Notes: generated by a model from the letters alone, not told the origin. A stretch of DNA of 64,000 nt from Prinsepia uniflora (GCA_032719365.1 CM064866.1:6305781-6369780); one strand, 5' to 3'; counted from the stretch's first letter, positions 11,843 to 23,802 are shown. Made by a program: numbers and translations.

Positions 11843-12906
11843 CAGGGCCGGCCAAGAGGGAGGGCAGGAGGGGCCTAGGCCCCGGGCCCAAAAATATTAA
11901 AGGGCCCAAAATTAAGTTTTTTTTTTTGTTATATTAAAAAAAATAGTAAGATGTATGATAATTTATATGGGGGATACGAGTGAACAAGAAACGAAAAGAA
12001 AGTCTCCTTCAAAATTCCAAAAAGAAAACGCAGTGTTTTAATATTCTAATTCAATGTTCTAAGGTTAAATATCAATCTTTCAATCTCAAATTCTCAATTG
12101 TTCTAAATTTTTAAGTTTTTGCGATCTCATTCAAACTCTCAAACTCTAACCTCAATTTCTCAACAATTTTCTTTTCTAGTGGAAGGCATCTAGACATTTT
12201 CGTCTCCCCTTCTGAAAGCCCTATCCGAGATATTCCTAAGTTACAAACCTAGAAAATAAGTAATTTAATTTAATAGAATTCCTATTACAGTTTCCCTAAT
12301 TGAATACTTCCATTTGACAACTTTCCCTTATGGATGTTGTAGTTTTTTACGACAGGAAGGCCCCCTCATATAATCAAAGGATCAATGTTATGAGTCTAAA
12401 CCACGAATCTAACATTACAAATGACATGTCAATTCTTACTCGTTGTTAGAAATTAGAAATTATGCCTCTTTAGTTTTTTTTTTTGTGTGCTTTTTGAATC
12501 TTTAATTACGTATTTTTCGCATTCTAGGAAAAATTTCAAGAAACTCGCCTAAATTGATAAGGTCATTGCTACAAAAGTTCTTAGTTTAACAATATTTAAT
12601 TACATTCTTGTTTTGAATATAAAAGTTTGTATATAATTGCAAATTGCTTACTGATTTTACAAAAAAAGTATAAGATTTGTTTAAAAAAATTAAATGTAAT
12701 TTTTTTGATATGATGTACTCTTTTTTCTTTGTTTGGGGTTTTGTCCTAATTTATGAGTTTTCTCATAGCAAAAATTGTAACGATACTTCTTAATAAAAAT
12801 ATAATATAATCAATTTATAAAATTTAAATTTCAATAATTAAGTATGCGAATTGAGGGCCCATTTTTTATTTTTGCCCTAGGCCTCTAAATGTTTGGACCG
12901 GCTCTG
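11843..12906. mobile_element. Non-autonomous hAT element, 8-bp TSD GATGTGAT
   Basis: Perfect 8-bp target duplication GATGTGAT at 11835-11842 and 12907-12914. Terminal inverted repeats are CAGGGCCGGCC at the left and CAGAGCCGGTCC as the complement of the right end; both continue into further GGCCTAGG-type inverted sequence (GGCCTAGGCCCCGGGCCC at left, GCCCTAGGCCTC at right). The element is 1064 bp, AT-rich inside, with no open frame for a transposase. TSD length and terminal sequence fit the hAT superfamily. Paralogous sequence at 8971-9005 shows the unoccupied site. Confidence 0.9.
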
Positions 12907-12914
12907 GATGTGAT

Positions 12915-14330
12915 AATTCATTCAAAAGGAATGTAGATTTTTTTATACAATGATATTAAGATAAGGGAATTACATTATATACATTAAAAATCAATCTAAT
13001 CCAAAACAAGTGAAAATAAATACTGCTAAGTTATAATACTCATCAAGTGGCTCAATCACGAGATCATCATAGAGAAGTTAAGTCTTGGAAATTATAAGCC
13101 ATGAGTCTTTGTCAATTTCAGATTTTTCAAAGTGGAAATGACCTTAATTGGATTGGAAATTATGAGCCATGAGTCTTTGTCAATTTCCGAATTTTCAAAT
13201 TGGAAATGACTGTAATTGAAGTGATCCATTTGATTAGTCATTGACCAAAAAAATGGAGGTCAAGTACGTTTTGTCAAGTTCAAATTGGAAAAACCTTATT
13301 TAAGGGCTTTCGTGTTTCAAACGTACGTATTAATTTTTGCTCAAGACTCTAAATTTTACTTTTCTGTTTCTTAAAGTCAATAAGTCCTAAGCAATAGAGA
13401 CATGCAACCACATATTAATGATCGCAAAAAATTTCACCTTTACAAACTTGCAAACCCTTAAAACTTATTTTGAATTTTTTTTTTATTGAACTAGTTATAG
13501 GGATGAACACGAATCTATTAAAACCGCTAATCGATCCGCTCAAAACCATTATTTATTCAGCGGTTTAAGTTTGACTGGGTAAAAATATTCAAACTATTTG
13601 AGAATCCAATTAACTGCTCCGATAGTAACGGTTTTGATTTAGATTTTCATTTTGAAAACTCGTTAAATTCAAATCGTACCGTTAAAAATATATTAATTTT
13701 TAAATATATTATTAACACAAAGTAAAAATAATAAAAACAAAAAGGATACTTAGATATATCCAAATAAATATATGTATACACAGATAAGAGTATAATAAAA
13801 TATTATTAAGTAATAATTTTTCTTTGATAAATCGTAATATAATGGTAATGATTGCAGTTCAATTTTCCGCAAACTTAAAATACAAAATTTTGAGTATTGA
13901 TTATTATGCTGTTTTTTTGTTTTTATAATATTCTTACTATTTTTTTAATGTATAAACGATTTTATTTCTAATTTTAGAAAATTCAAGCGGTATAAAACTG
14001 TTAAAATTTTAACAATTTAGATTTGAATATTGACAATATTTATATCGAATCGCATCATACTCACCACTAACTAGTTAGATCAAGAATTCAAGGTATATAC
14101 CTTATTAGTTCAATTTAGCTAAACCAACTCCCGGTAAAACCTCTAAAAATCCAAATTTACACGAGCCTATTGCATGGTGTCTAGTGTTTCACACTCCAAA
14201 TTGATCACTATTTTTCTTTCCAAAGTAGAAAAGTCTGAGTAATGTACACATTCATTAATCATCAAAAGACATTTAAATTATTTTTTATACAATAATATTA
14301 GGAGAAGAGGTTTACATTATACACGTTTAG
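12915..14330. repeat. RLP intergenic modules, non-coding
   Basis: Contains second copies of modules seen at 4420-5340 in the same order ('gaattacattatatacatt', 'gtcttggaaattataagcc', 'ataagtcctaagcaatag', 'gtataataaaatattatta'). The 'gtcttggaaattatgagcc' piece is itself repeated at about 13080 and 13155. No gene. Confidence 0.6.
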
Positions 14331-14751
14331 TGATCCAAAACTTCTAGGAGATAGAACTTTGGTAGAAAATAAGTGTGGCTACTTCTCTTTGGAAGTGGAA
14401 TACTTAATGCGATAAATATTTTAGGAATGACTGGAGAAAGGAAGAAGAATGAAACAATAAAAAATGATTTCCGATTGAATGCTTAATTCATACAACTAAT
14501 GCACTTTATATACATCGTAGTTTTCCTAGAATAGATAACTAAAAATAACTAATGAGTATAAACCAGAAATAATGAATGGTTTAAACTCTTTAATCAAAAC
14601 AAACCGTTAACTTTGAATGGATTCAAATGATTAATGTTTGAACCTCAAAGTTTCACTGATATTAATAAATATCATACAATTTATTATATTGGATCCACCT
14701 GGATCATTTAGAATTGATTCGATCTATAATATATTAAGATGAATACTATCA
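14331..14751 (-). mobile_element. Possible solo LTR, no TSD found
   Basis: A 421-bp block interrupts the intergenic module order. It runs TGATCC...CTATCA, beginning TG and ending CA, and the minus strand contains a TATA-like GTATATAAAG near 14505-14515. No flanking target duplication could be seen, so an LTR is only one reading; unique filler is the alternative. Confidence 0.3.
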
Positions 14752-16218
14752 GGAATTTTAAAAAATAAGTCTTTATGTGCAATGAATTTTATAGATTGAC
14801 TAGTATTCTCTTAAAAGTATAGTCAAGCATTATCTTGGCCCAGGAATTTAACTGCACAGTATTCCAAAACTAATCTTAAGGACTAATCTGTGCTAATGGC
14901 CGAGAAGACTCAAAGGTCTTTTGCCCACCTTTTTTCCAAATTCAAGCATGTATACTGCTGTTTGCATGTCTCATCACAGCCTAAGTGAATTAATATGTAT
15001 ACACATGTATTCAGAAATTACTATTCAAACCAAAGATTAATCAGCATCCGAAACTTCATAGGAAGGTGTTTTGCTACAGAGTTGTACATCTTACTTTGTG
15101 AAGAATATATCGTCGAATAATAAACACTATGGTGTATCATAGCATCTCTCTTCCTTTAAACGAGAGGACTAAAACTGGAGTGGCTTTTGGTTGGAGTCTC
15201 GACATGCACCGCTAACTCGTTGGATAATAAGTCTTTATATGCAATGAACTTTATAGATGGACTAGTATTCTCTTAAAAGTTTAGTCAAGCATTATATTCT
15301 CTTCTCATGTCCAAGTTTTGCAACCACTGAATCATCCTTAAGAAATTACATCTTCCAAATTAAGAACTATGGGTCTTTTTCAGTTACGGATTTTTCAAAT
15401 TGGAAAAAGACCTTAATTTAAGTGATTTGATTTGTCATTGACCAGGAAAATAGAGGTCAAGTACGTTTTGTCAATTTTAAATTGGAAAAGACCTTAATTT
15501 ATTCCAAATTTTTTAATTAAGAACTAATCTTAAAGACTAATACGTGTTAGGAGCTGAGAAGATTCAAAGAGGCATTTAAGCCTCTTTCTAGTCACAAATT
15601 AAATATCAGCTTCATGTTTCGAATATAAATTTAGAGAACAAGCGTGACAAAAAATACGAACTTTCACTAGACCACTTGTTTGTGGTCGGAAAGACCTTTT
15701 TTAAAGTGATCCCTTTGATTGGTTATTGAGCAAGAAAATGGAGGCCAAGTTTTGTCAATTTATGTGCAAGGTAAACCCACTGAAAATTGAAGCGGAATCG
15801 AACAAGAAAGTGGCAACTAGTAGTAGGAGTTTAGAGTTTAATCTTCTAAAAAATAAAAATAAAAATAAAAATAAAAATAAAAGGAGGAGAAAGGATTTTA
15901 AATGAGAAGCGACTAAAAATTGGAGTGGGCTAATGATGGTATATATGGTTATGCAAAAAGAAAGAACGAAACTAAAATTGTTTAAACACCAACTTGCCCA
16001 CCTGTTTTTCCAAATTCAAGCATATATATACTGCTGTTTGCATGTCTCATGTCAGCCTATGTGAATTTATATATGCACACATATATTCAGAAATTACTAT
16101 TCGAACCAAATTAATTAGCATCCGAAACTTCATAGGAAGCTGTTTTGCCACAAAGTTGTAACACTAACACCTAGTCTAAATACGTCTTACTTTGAGTAGA
16201 ATATATATGCATCTCTCT
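14752..16218. repeat. RLP intergenic modules, non-coding
   Basis: Holds two partial rounds of the module series. 'ctagtattctcttaaaagt' occurs at about 14798 and 15260, and 'tgcatgtctcat' with 'attcagaaattactattc' near 14965-15025 and 16035-16105. An (AAAAAT)n run lies near 15845-15880. These are copies of sequence that also lies at 55740-56110. Confidence 0.6.
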
Positions 16219-16436
16219 TCACATATTTATGCATCTTACTTTCAGCCTTCTTCCCATCCGCAGCATAGTGCATCAGACTATAGCGAAGAGGTCCCCCTCA
16301 TCCAAACACTTGCGTATCCGCGCTTTCGGAAGCGAGCCACCGATCGGCGACCCTAGATTTTGCTACGATAACATTTTGGGCACGAACAGTATCATATCTT
16401 GTGTTATGATGGAGCAGTATTAATGAGAATAACGAT
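16219..16436. other. GC-richer insert of unknown origin
   Basis: About 16240-16400 is clearly less AT-rich than its surroundings and is not part of the repeated modules. The plus strand has a 64-codon open frame (16229-16423); the minus strand also gives short peptide-like pieces (RIRKCLDEGDLF). I cannot assign either. It may be an exon fragment carried by a small transposon. Confidence 0.3.
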
Positions 16437-17198
16437 GATTAAAGCCTTGTATGTGTATCAACAAATGCATCAACATTTTAATTGGTTTTTGATATATAAT
16501 GTTATTCTATTGTAAAGAAGAGAGGAGAATCGGCTACAATTACATTATGAGTTAGTTAATGCGGTTCAAAATTTACATGAATGTATAACGTTTTTTCTTC
16601 TCATGAAAATTAAACTTGAGATCTTTTGTTATGTGTAAAAAAATATCACTAGTTTGTAGTGTTATTGGTGGCGATGAAAACTAAAGTTCATTAGAAGCAA
16701 TCACATGTATTATTATTTAGTGGACAAAACATATCTTTATTGACGCAGTTCCAAAATATAAGTTCCTTGAGTCTCGACTAATCAGTCAATTTGGAAACTT
16801 GCGATTACGAAATATCACAAAATAGTACGATTATACAAGGTAGTTAGGTTCCCTTTTATGTCTAAATCTTTTAAAAATTGAACAACCATGCACTTATCAA
16901 CCTCTAAGATATTTGAATATACAAACCAATTGAAAGGAAACCAAGCCCTTGGTAAAACACCCTTCTTATCCCTCTAACACCTACAGTAGTCAAAATTTAT
17001 TGAGGTAAAAAAATACAACAAGAAGGCCATAAAGCCAAAACCTCGCAATAACCAAACCAAAATATATGCAGTAAAAACATAGAGAAAGGTTAAAAAGAAC
17101 CACAACAACATGTCAAAAAAAAAATAAATAAAAAACAAGAACAGAAAATAACATCAACTACATAACCTTGTAATGAGCTCATTTTTTGCACCTCCAGT
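16437..17198 (-). repeat. 3' flank of RLP copy B
   Basis: Matches the 3' flanks of copies A, D and C (for example 'tcaaaatttattgaggtaa' near 16990 and 6453). Contains no other gene. The part next to the stop is A-rich on the plus strand, that is T-rich in the transcript. Confidence 0.7.
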
Positions 17199-20072
17199 TC
17201 AACTTTTCCCTATCACTTGTCTGATCATTCCAACAATCTTGTAAAAAAACTCATGCCTCTTTGTAATCACAACATCTGAAAGAACCACTCCAACCACAAA
17301 CCCGCTTGCAACTCCAGCTAAAGCAAATATCCATACAAACTCAAAAGAATCATTTTCTCCCATGGTGCTTGAAGGTGGCAGTGGATGGGACTTAGAATTT
17401 CCACACTCTGGCAATGGATTTCCACACAATCCTCTGTTTCCCTCATATACAGTGCTATTAAATGAAGTAAGTTGAGTTCCTTGTGGTATAGGACCAGTGA
17501 GGTGGTTGTGTGCAACACTGAATTTTGCAAGGAAAGAGAGACGCGTCAATTGTTGAGGGATCGATCCTGAGAGCCTATTTTGCGAAAGATCCAAGGACTC
17601 AAGCATTGATATGTTCCCCATCGATGATGGGATGCCACCAGTGAGAATGTTGTTGGAAAGATTGAGGGAGCGAAGGCCCTTTAAGTTTCCAATGAAATCT
17701 GGAATCTTCCCTTCAAACTTGTTGCTTGAGATATCAAATGATGCAAAGGCTTTTTGAATCCGTGGATAGTAAAGCTCCAAACCTTTGGTCGCCAATGTAA
17801 TTGAGTAATCAACATAAACAGTGCTCCGAGAAGCTCCAAAACTGTCGACTTCATAATTCAAAATGGTGGTCATGTAATTTGGCTTGTTTACAATAATATC
17901 AGGAAACATCGATGGAATCTCACCGGTGAAATTATTGTAAGACAAATCAAGAATGCGTAGCTTCGGAAAATCAACATTCTTTCTAGATTTTTCTATCGCG
18001 CCGTGGAATCTATTATGCCGCATTGCTAAAAGTTTCAGCTCCGCAACACTCCCCAACCAAATGGGAAAGACACCATTGAACTGATTGTTGGAAAGAACAA
18101 GATACTCGAGCATCAAACAATTCGCCAATGACCTTGGTAGCTCCCCTTCCAACTGGTTGTGACTCATATCAATCATCCTCAGAAGGCTTTTTGAGTTGTA
18201 TGTTTGAGGAATAATGCCATGAAAATTGTTGTTTCCAAGAAGTAAAAGGGATAAGTTATCACTGAAGTTTCCAAGACAAAGAGGAAGGGTGCCACTCAAG
18301 TTATTTTTAGACAAGTCAAGGTATTGAAGAGAAATCATATTGCAAAGCAATGGTGAGATTTCTCCGGTGAAACTATTGTTTGTAACTGCAAACTCTAACA
18401 TGGATGGTGGAGGTAGCGGTAAGGATCCATGAAACATGTTGGACGAAAGCCTTAAGACGAATAGGGAAACCCAAGGAAGAACAGTAGGAGGTTGGTCTGA
18501 AATAAGGTTTTGAGAAATGTCTAGGTATTTGAGTGTGTCTATGCTTATGTTCCACATCCATTTTGGCACCTTGCCTTGGATGATGTTTCTAGAAAGGTCC
18601 AAACTCTCTAACTTGTTTTGATATTGAAGGAAAAATGGGAACTCTTTGAGTTTGCATCTAGCCAATCCAAGACTTTTGAACTGTTGAATAAATGTTGAGT
18701 TTTTACTACTTTTGGAATCAGTGACAAATTCCAAATTGTTATTACCCAGTTGGAGCTGGTCCATGTTTGGAAGGTTTTGGAACATTTGAAACTTTACAAC
18801 ATTGCTAAGAGAATTTGAATGTAGGTAAAGAATTTCAAGCTTGGTAAGATTGGAAATTGAAGTAGGAACCGAACCATTCAATCTATTGTAATTCAAATCT
18901 AGGTAAACTAGTTTATTGAAGGTTCCTATCCAAGAAGGGATTGGACAGGTTAAAAAGCTTGTACTAATCCTAAACACAACGAGTTGTGTAAGGTTTGACA
19001 ATGAATCATGAATTTGACCTCCAAATTGGCTCTGCGAAATGTCAAGATAAGTGAGTTTTTGAAGATTACCAAGTGAAGTTGGAATCAACCCTTTTGAAAA
19101 GTTGCATGCAGCCACATTCAACTTTTGTAATGATCCAAGATTTCCAATCGAAGGAGGTAGGCTTCCGTAAAACCCAGTGAAGGAAATATATAGATACTCG
19201 AGAGGGCTACTTCGATTAAATTCAGGTAAATAGCCAGTAAGATCTTGGTTGAATCTCACGCTCAGACCTTCCAATGTCGGTAGATTGAAGACTCTCACTG
19301 GAAATTCACCAAATAGCTCACATTTCCTGAGGTTTAGTCTAGCCAAGGATGATAAGTTGGCTATGGAATAAGGTATTGTTGAAGATATGTTCACAAAACT
19401 GAGAGAAAGTTGCTCTAGACTAGTTAAGTTTTGAACTAGACTTCCAAAATCTGATGCATTAAGTCTCAACAGTGGTTGTTCGTTATTGTTAATAGAGAAT
19501 CTATCAACATTGAGAGACAAATCAAGGACTGACAACTTGGACAACTGTGAAACCTGGGATGGGACTTGGCCAGAAAAAGCAGAGCCAGACAGATTGAGAT
19601 ATGTGAGGGATGGGAAATTCCTAATGCTACTAGGAATTTGAGAGTAGTTGAAGTGATTGTCTGCAAGGTTGAGTTGCTTAAGATGAACAAGATTGAAAAG
19701 GGTGCTGTTGGAGCTGATAGATCCATAGAGACAACTGCTACTAAGATCAAGGCTAATCACATTACCTGTTTTCGCATCACACTCAACCCCGTCCCATGAG
19801 CAGCAGTTGCTGCTGTTTTCAGTATTGCCAGATCTTCCATTCCATGAGGAAACCTTTGGATAAGCAGCATCATAGCGCGAAGCAGATTTGTTGATAGAGA
19901 AGATGTCCTTGAATTGCAGCAAGGCAGACATCTCCTCACGATGGCAAGATGGGTGCGAAGAGTTTTGAGATTTGGTAGCAACAACATGGAACAAGACCAG
20001 AATTGCTAGGAGGTTTAGTTTTGAAGTCATGTGTTTGGTGACACCAAGTAAGCAATAGAATGATAACTCCAT
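17199..20072 (-). CDS. RLP copy B: intact LRR receptor-like protein, Cf-9 type
   Basis: Single-exon gene for a 957-residue plasma-membrane receptor without a kinase domain. Order: N-terminal hydrophobic signal (residues 15-35, LLAILVLFHVV), LRR cap with Cys43, Cys90, Cys91 and Cys98, about 28-30 extracellular LRRs rich in N-glycosylation sites, a non-LRR island at about 729-772 (contains YSITLATKG), the last LRRs, a C-terminal cap (Cys883, Cys890), an acidic stretch (ENDSFEF, 906-912), one membrane span (913-935) with GxxxGxxxG spacing (GVASGFVVG), and a 22-residue basic tail. Family knowledge: such RLPs sense apoplastic pathogen or developmental ligands and signal through the kinase SOBIR1, which binds via the GxxxG face, plus BAK1. 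Met1 or Met15 could start translation; Met15 gives the more typical signal peptide. Relatives at A, C and D are broken, so this is the only complete copy here. The ligand is unknown. Confidence 0.95.
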   Translation of the reverse strand: MELSFYCLLGVTKHMTSKLNLLAILVLFHVVATKSQNSSHPSCHREEMSALLQFKDIFSINKSASRYDAAYPKVSSWNGRSGNTENSSNCCSWDGVECDAKTGNVISLDLSSSCLYGSISSNSTLFNLVHLKQLNLADNHFNYSQIPSSIRNFPSLTYLNLSGSAFSGQVPSQVSQLSKLSVLDLSLNVDRFSINNNEQPLLRLNASDFGSLVQNLTSLEQLSLSFVNISSTIPYSIANLSSLARLNLRKCELFGEFPVRVFNLPTLEGLSVRFNQDLTGYLPEFNRSSPLEYLYISFTGFYGSLPPSIGNLGSLQKLNVAACNFSKGLIPTSLGNLQKLTYLDISQSQFGGQIHDSLSNLTQLVVFRISTSFLTCPIPSWIGTFNKLVYLDLNYNRLNGSVPTSISNLTKLEILYLHSNSLSNVVKFQMFQNLPNMDQLQLGNNNLEFVTDSKSSKNSTFIQQFKSLGLARCKLKEFPFFLQYQNKLESLDLSRNIIQGKVPKWMWNISIDTLKYLDISQNLISDQPPTVLPWVSLFVLRLSSNMFHGSLPLPPPSMLEFAVTNNSFTGEISPLLCNMISLQYLDLSKNNLSGTLPLCLGNFSDNLSLLLLGNNNFHGIIPQTYNSKSLLRMIDMSHNQLEGELPRSLANCLMLEYLVLSNNQFNGVFPIWLGSVAELKLLAMRHNRFHGAIEKSRKNVDFPKLRILDLSYNNFTGEIPSMFPDIIVNKPNYMTTILNYEVDSFGASRSTVYVDYSITLATKGLELYYPRIQKAFASFDISSNKFEGKIPDFIGNLKGLRSLNLSNNILTGGIPSSMGNISMLESLDLSQNRLSGSIPQQLTRLSFLAKFSVAHNHLTGPIPQGTQLTSFNSTVYEGNRGLCGNPLPECGNSKSHPLPPSSTMGENDSFEFVWIFALAGVASGFVVGVVLSDVVITKRHEFFYKIVGMIRQVIGKS

Positions 20073-20135
20073 ACTAATTTAATTAGGTTTGCACTCTTAG
20101 ACGATCTTAGGATGATAACACCATATAATAAGCAA

Positions 20136-20205
20136 TATATATACACTTTTCTTAAGATGGGAAAGGGAACAAGGGCACTATTCTTAAGATGGGAAAGAGA
20201 GCAAG
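20136..20205 (-). promoter_or_regulatory. Promoter of RLP copy B: TATA box and tandem repeat
   Basis: TATATATA at 20136-20143 lies 64 bases before the ATG on the minus strand, and the same spacing is kept in copy C. Just upstream a 32-bp unit containing CCCATCTTAAGAA occurs twice (about 20146-20205), also kept in C. Conservation between divergent copies suggests it is functional promoter sequence, but transcription start is not shown. Confidence 0.65.
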
Positions 20206-20303
20206 GGCAGAAAGTATTCATGTAGGACCCTCCCCAAAATGGTAGAATTTTGCTTAAGACTCTGGATTGACTTGAAGTCAATAAGTCTTGAGAGTAATAG
20301 AGA

Positions 20304-20841
20304 TCTTGAAGCAGAAATCATACTCGTTTGGAAAAATCTTCGCAATTTTTACGAACAGCAAATAACAGACAATCAAAGTTAAGGTTGAAGACTCAAAGAT
20401 TATTCAACTAAAAACGCTCTGATGCTTAAATGAACCTTGGGAGAGGAATATGAAATATTTCGAAGCGAAAAACAAATTAACTTGAGAGTGAAAATGAACT
20501 CTACTATTTATAGGGCAACTTTGGAAGTCGCAGAATTTTTTGAATGGTCCGATGAATATTGTAATTAATAAATAATATTTTTTAAATTAAAGATATTAAT
20601 AATTTAATATTAAAAATAATTGTTGTTCATTATTAACAATAATAAAAATTGATTCTCGGGAATAATATTAATATTTTTGAGATTTTAACCCAATTAAATA
20701 ATATATTCAGCTAGTAAATACAATATTTATTTTGTGGGTGCTTGTGAACCGTTAATGTCATTATCAGGAGCAATTTGAACATTATATAATTTATTGGCTA
20801 CGTGACAACTCCATAATTTTCCGGTGATTTATGGTTCCACA
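20304..20841 (-). mobile_element. Solo LTR, 538 bp, TSD AGAGA
   Basis: Flanked by AGAGA at 20299-20303 and 20842-20846. Paralogous intergenic DNA near 13390 ('aatagagacatgc') shows the empty site. On the minus strand it runs TGTGGAACCATAAATC to TTCTGCTTCAAGA, with a good TATA box (CCCTATAAATAGTAG) around 20500-20515. The final CA has become GA. No internal domain remains, so it is a solo LTR. It sits about 230 bp upstream of the RLP-B start codon and could influence that promoter. Confidence 0.8.
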
Positions 20842-21055
20842 AGAGACATGCAACAACATAATAATCTTCGCAATAAATTTCACCTTTAATTGCAACTTAT
20901 AAACCCTTAATTTTATTTGTTTCTTATCTAACAATAGTACGTGACGCGTATCATGGGGAAAAAATTAGATTAAGGGATATTGACATTGTTTGTATGATTG
21001 AATGATATATGTAGTTTAAATATTCTTATCGAAATAATTGGATCAAGAATTCAAG

Positions 21056-21056
<1 letters not shown>

Positions 21057-21113
<57 letters not shown>

Positions 21114-21516
21114 TTAGTTAAATTTAGACAATCCAGCTCCAATCTGAAACCTCTAAAAATTCAAAATTTTAGGTCTCGTTTGGTACACCGTATTGTACTG
21201 ATTATTTCAGCCGAATAGACTAATCTGTCCATCAGATAGACTGACTATTTAGTCGGACGTTTGATGCTCTACCAGATTAAAACACTTATTATATTATACT
21301 GGTCGATGATGAAACATTTATATCATAAATATTAATTACGTATGCTAATATTATTAATAATTATTATTTATTTATCTATGATTATTATTATTACTATTTA
21401 TTAAATTATAATTAAATATTATTATTATTATTATTATTACATTTTTCAAGATCGCTAGTCATTCGACTATTTAATATGAACAATTTCGAGGATATTATTT
21501 TAGCGTGTCCGGACCC

Positions 21517-21576
<60 letters not shown>

Positions 21577-22003
21577 TTATTAGTTAAATTTAGACAATCC
21601 AGCTCCAATTTGAAACCTCTAAAAATTCAAAATTTTAGATCTCGTTTGGTACACCGTATTGTACTGATTATTTCAACCGAATAGATTAATTTGTCCATCG
21701 GATAGACTGACTATTTAGTCGGACGTTTGATTCTCTACCGGATTAAAACACTGATTATATTATACTGGTCAGATTATATAAGATTAGATGATGAAACATT
21801 TATATCATAAATATTAATTACGTATGCTAATACTATTAATAATTATTATTTATGTATATATGATTATTATTATTACTATTTATTAAATTAGAATTGAATA
21901 TTATTATTATTATTATTATTATTACATTTTTCAAGATTGCTAGTTATCCGACTATTTAATATGAACAATTTCGAGGATATTATTTTAGCGTGTCTGGACC
22001 GTA
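21057..22003. repeat. Tandem duplication (period 466 bp) led by (TA)n(GA)n microsatellites
   Basis: Each unit begins with a TA run followed by a GA run (21057-21108 and 21517-21574), then the same approximately 400-bp sequence ('gcttattagttaaatttag' at 21109 and 21575) including a (TTA)n run. The second copy has about 13 extra bases. Near the start of each unit 'tctcgtttggtacac' and, after the second, 'aatggtaccaaacatt' (22055) look like imperfect MITE ends, so the duplicated block may be internal to a MITE. Confidence 0.8.
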
Positions 22004-23587
22004 TAAAAGTACTCAACTGCATTAATTTATACGGTTGCTGATTGATATGAATGGTACCAAACATTAGTTTCGTACTATATTATCATATTTAGTCCCCCTT
22101 ATACGACATGACAAACGTAACCCTAATGTTTAACACTCCAGATTGACTATTTTTGTTTGCCAAAGTAAAAAAAAAATTCTCAGCAATGCTCACTATCAAT
22201 AATTTCATGGTAGGTTGGACGATTTGTGGCCCAGCCTTTAAAATTCCAGATTGAACTATTTTTGTCTTCCAAAGTAAAAAGGTCTCAGCAATATTCACTA
22301 CCAATAATATCATGGTAGGTAGGACCGCATATTGTTTAATTAGACACCATGCTGCAACCTAAGTGATCAATCTACTATATTCAGAAATAACTATTCAAAT
22401 TAACGAAAGATTCAACCATCCCAAACTTCCAAGAAAGGGAGAACACAATTGAGCATCCGAGCTATACTTCAACATGATCAAGTTATTTGAAGGTTAAATC
22501 AAATTCTGGGTTCCTGTTGTTTGAACCTTGATACAAATAAAACTTTCATCTCTATATAATACGCCTATAGGCTATAGTAGTTCATTAATGAATGACAAGC
22601 TTATAAGGCCTATATGGTATCCTTTTTCTTATAAATAAGATATCTCAAGACCTTAATATTCAATTAAAATGAATATATATATATAGTGCAAAAATAGACA
22701 ATATGATAATTTCAAAAGGCAATTTGATATTAAAAAGGCCCTCTGAAAGTATATATGTGCCCGATAGCTGTGCCCGATGAGAAAACCAATTCCTAAGACA
22801 AAACCTTGTCCAAACTTGCCCTACCAATTGTTTCTTAGGTAAAGGTTCTTTTGTGGGGGCAAGCTTTAGGTACGAACCAATATTTTTTGGTAGAGCAAGA
22901 TAGCTTCGTGGGGAAAGATATTGGCATGAAGAAAAATGGTGGTTGGGAAAAAAATGGGGACAAGATTTGTGGTCTTTCACACTCTAGATTAGCTATTTTT
23001 GTTTTTTTCGAAGTCAGTAGGTACGTCTGCGCAATGTACACATTCAATTATTACGCTCCTCAATTTCTGGCCTTTTACACTCCAGATTGACTAGTTTTTG
23101 TTTTCCAAAGTCAATAAATCTGAGCAATGTACACATTGAGCCTTCACTACAATATCATGGTATATAGTACTAAGTAGGTAGCAAACACAAATGACTACAA
23201 CTTTTTACCTCAAAAAACAAGTGAAACTATAAATGTTTAATTAGAAACCAAGTTGCAACCTTGTTCTAAACTCTAATTTGTTAATTAGAAACCAAGCTAC
23301 AATCTAGATTTTATTGTATACAATGATATTAAGGGAAGGATATTACATTGCAGACATTGAGAATCGGCCTTGTTCAAAGAAGATGTGAAGAGAAATATTA
23401 TTAGGCCATAACATGTGGCTCAAAGGAAACTTGGAAAAAAAAAAGCCTTTGCTTTAGTTATGCGCGAAGGAACCCTAGAGATTGAATAATATTCTCTTAA
23501 AAGTATAGTCGAGCATGATCTCCCCTCTTCCTATAGAAGTTTTGAGACCACCAAATCATCGTAGAGAAGTTAAAATTTTTAAATAAA
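22004..23587. other. Non-coding intergenic DNA, repeated modules
   Basis: No gene. 'gtttgccaaagtaaaaa'-type modules occur at 22155 and 22265. The segment 22760-23050 is a diverged copy of 55090-55370 (shared 'aatggtggttgggaaaaa'-type strings). The region ends at the copia target site GAACC (23588-23592). Confidence 0.5.
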
Positions 23588-23592
23588 GAACC

Positions 23593-23802
23593 TCTTGTAA
23601 ATAGTTTAATGGTTATGTCTATTTATGTAATAGGCGCTAGGGATGATTTTGTCCTTTTGTATTCATTAATTATCCCTTATATAGGGAGGGATAATTAATG
23701 AATACAAAAGGACAAAACTGAATAATTAATGAATACAAAAGGACAAAACTACCCCTAGCGCCTATTACATAAATAGACATAACCATTAAACTATTTACAA
23801 CA
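23593..23802 (-). repeat. Copia LTR next to the polypurine tract, U3-core-inverted U3
   Basis: On the minus strand it starts TGTTGTAAATAGTTTAATGG and ends with the inverse of the same sequence (plus strand starts TCTTGTAAATAGTTTAATGG). The arms are about 85 bp each around a core with TTATCCC..GGGATAA. The inner arm has an extra 31-bp repeat (about 23722-23752). The core shares its sequence with the LTR at 54668-54928, but the arms are unrelated to that LTR's outer arms. Confidence 0.85.
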
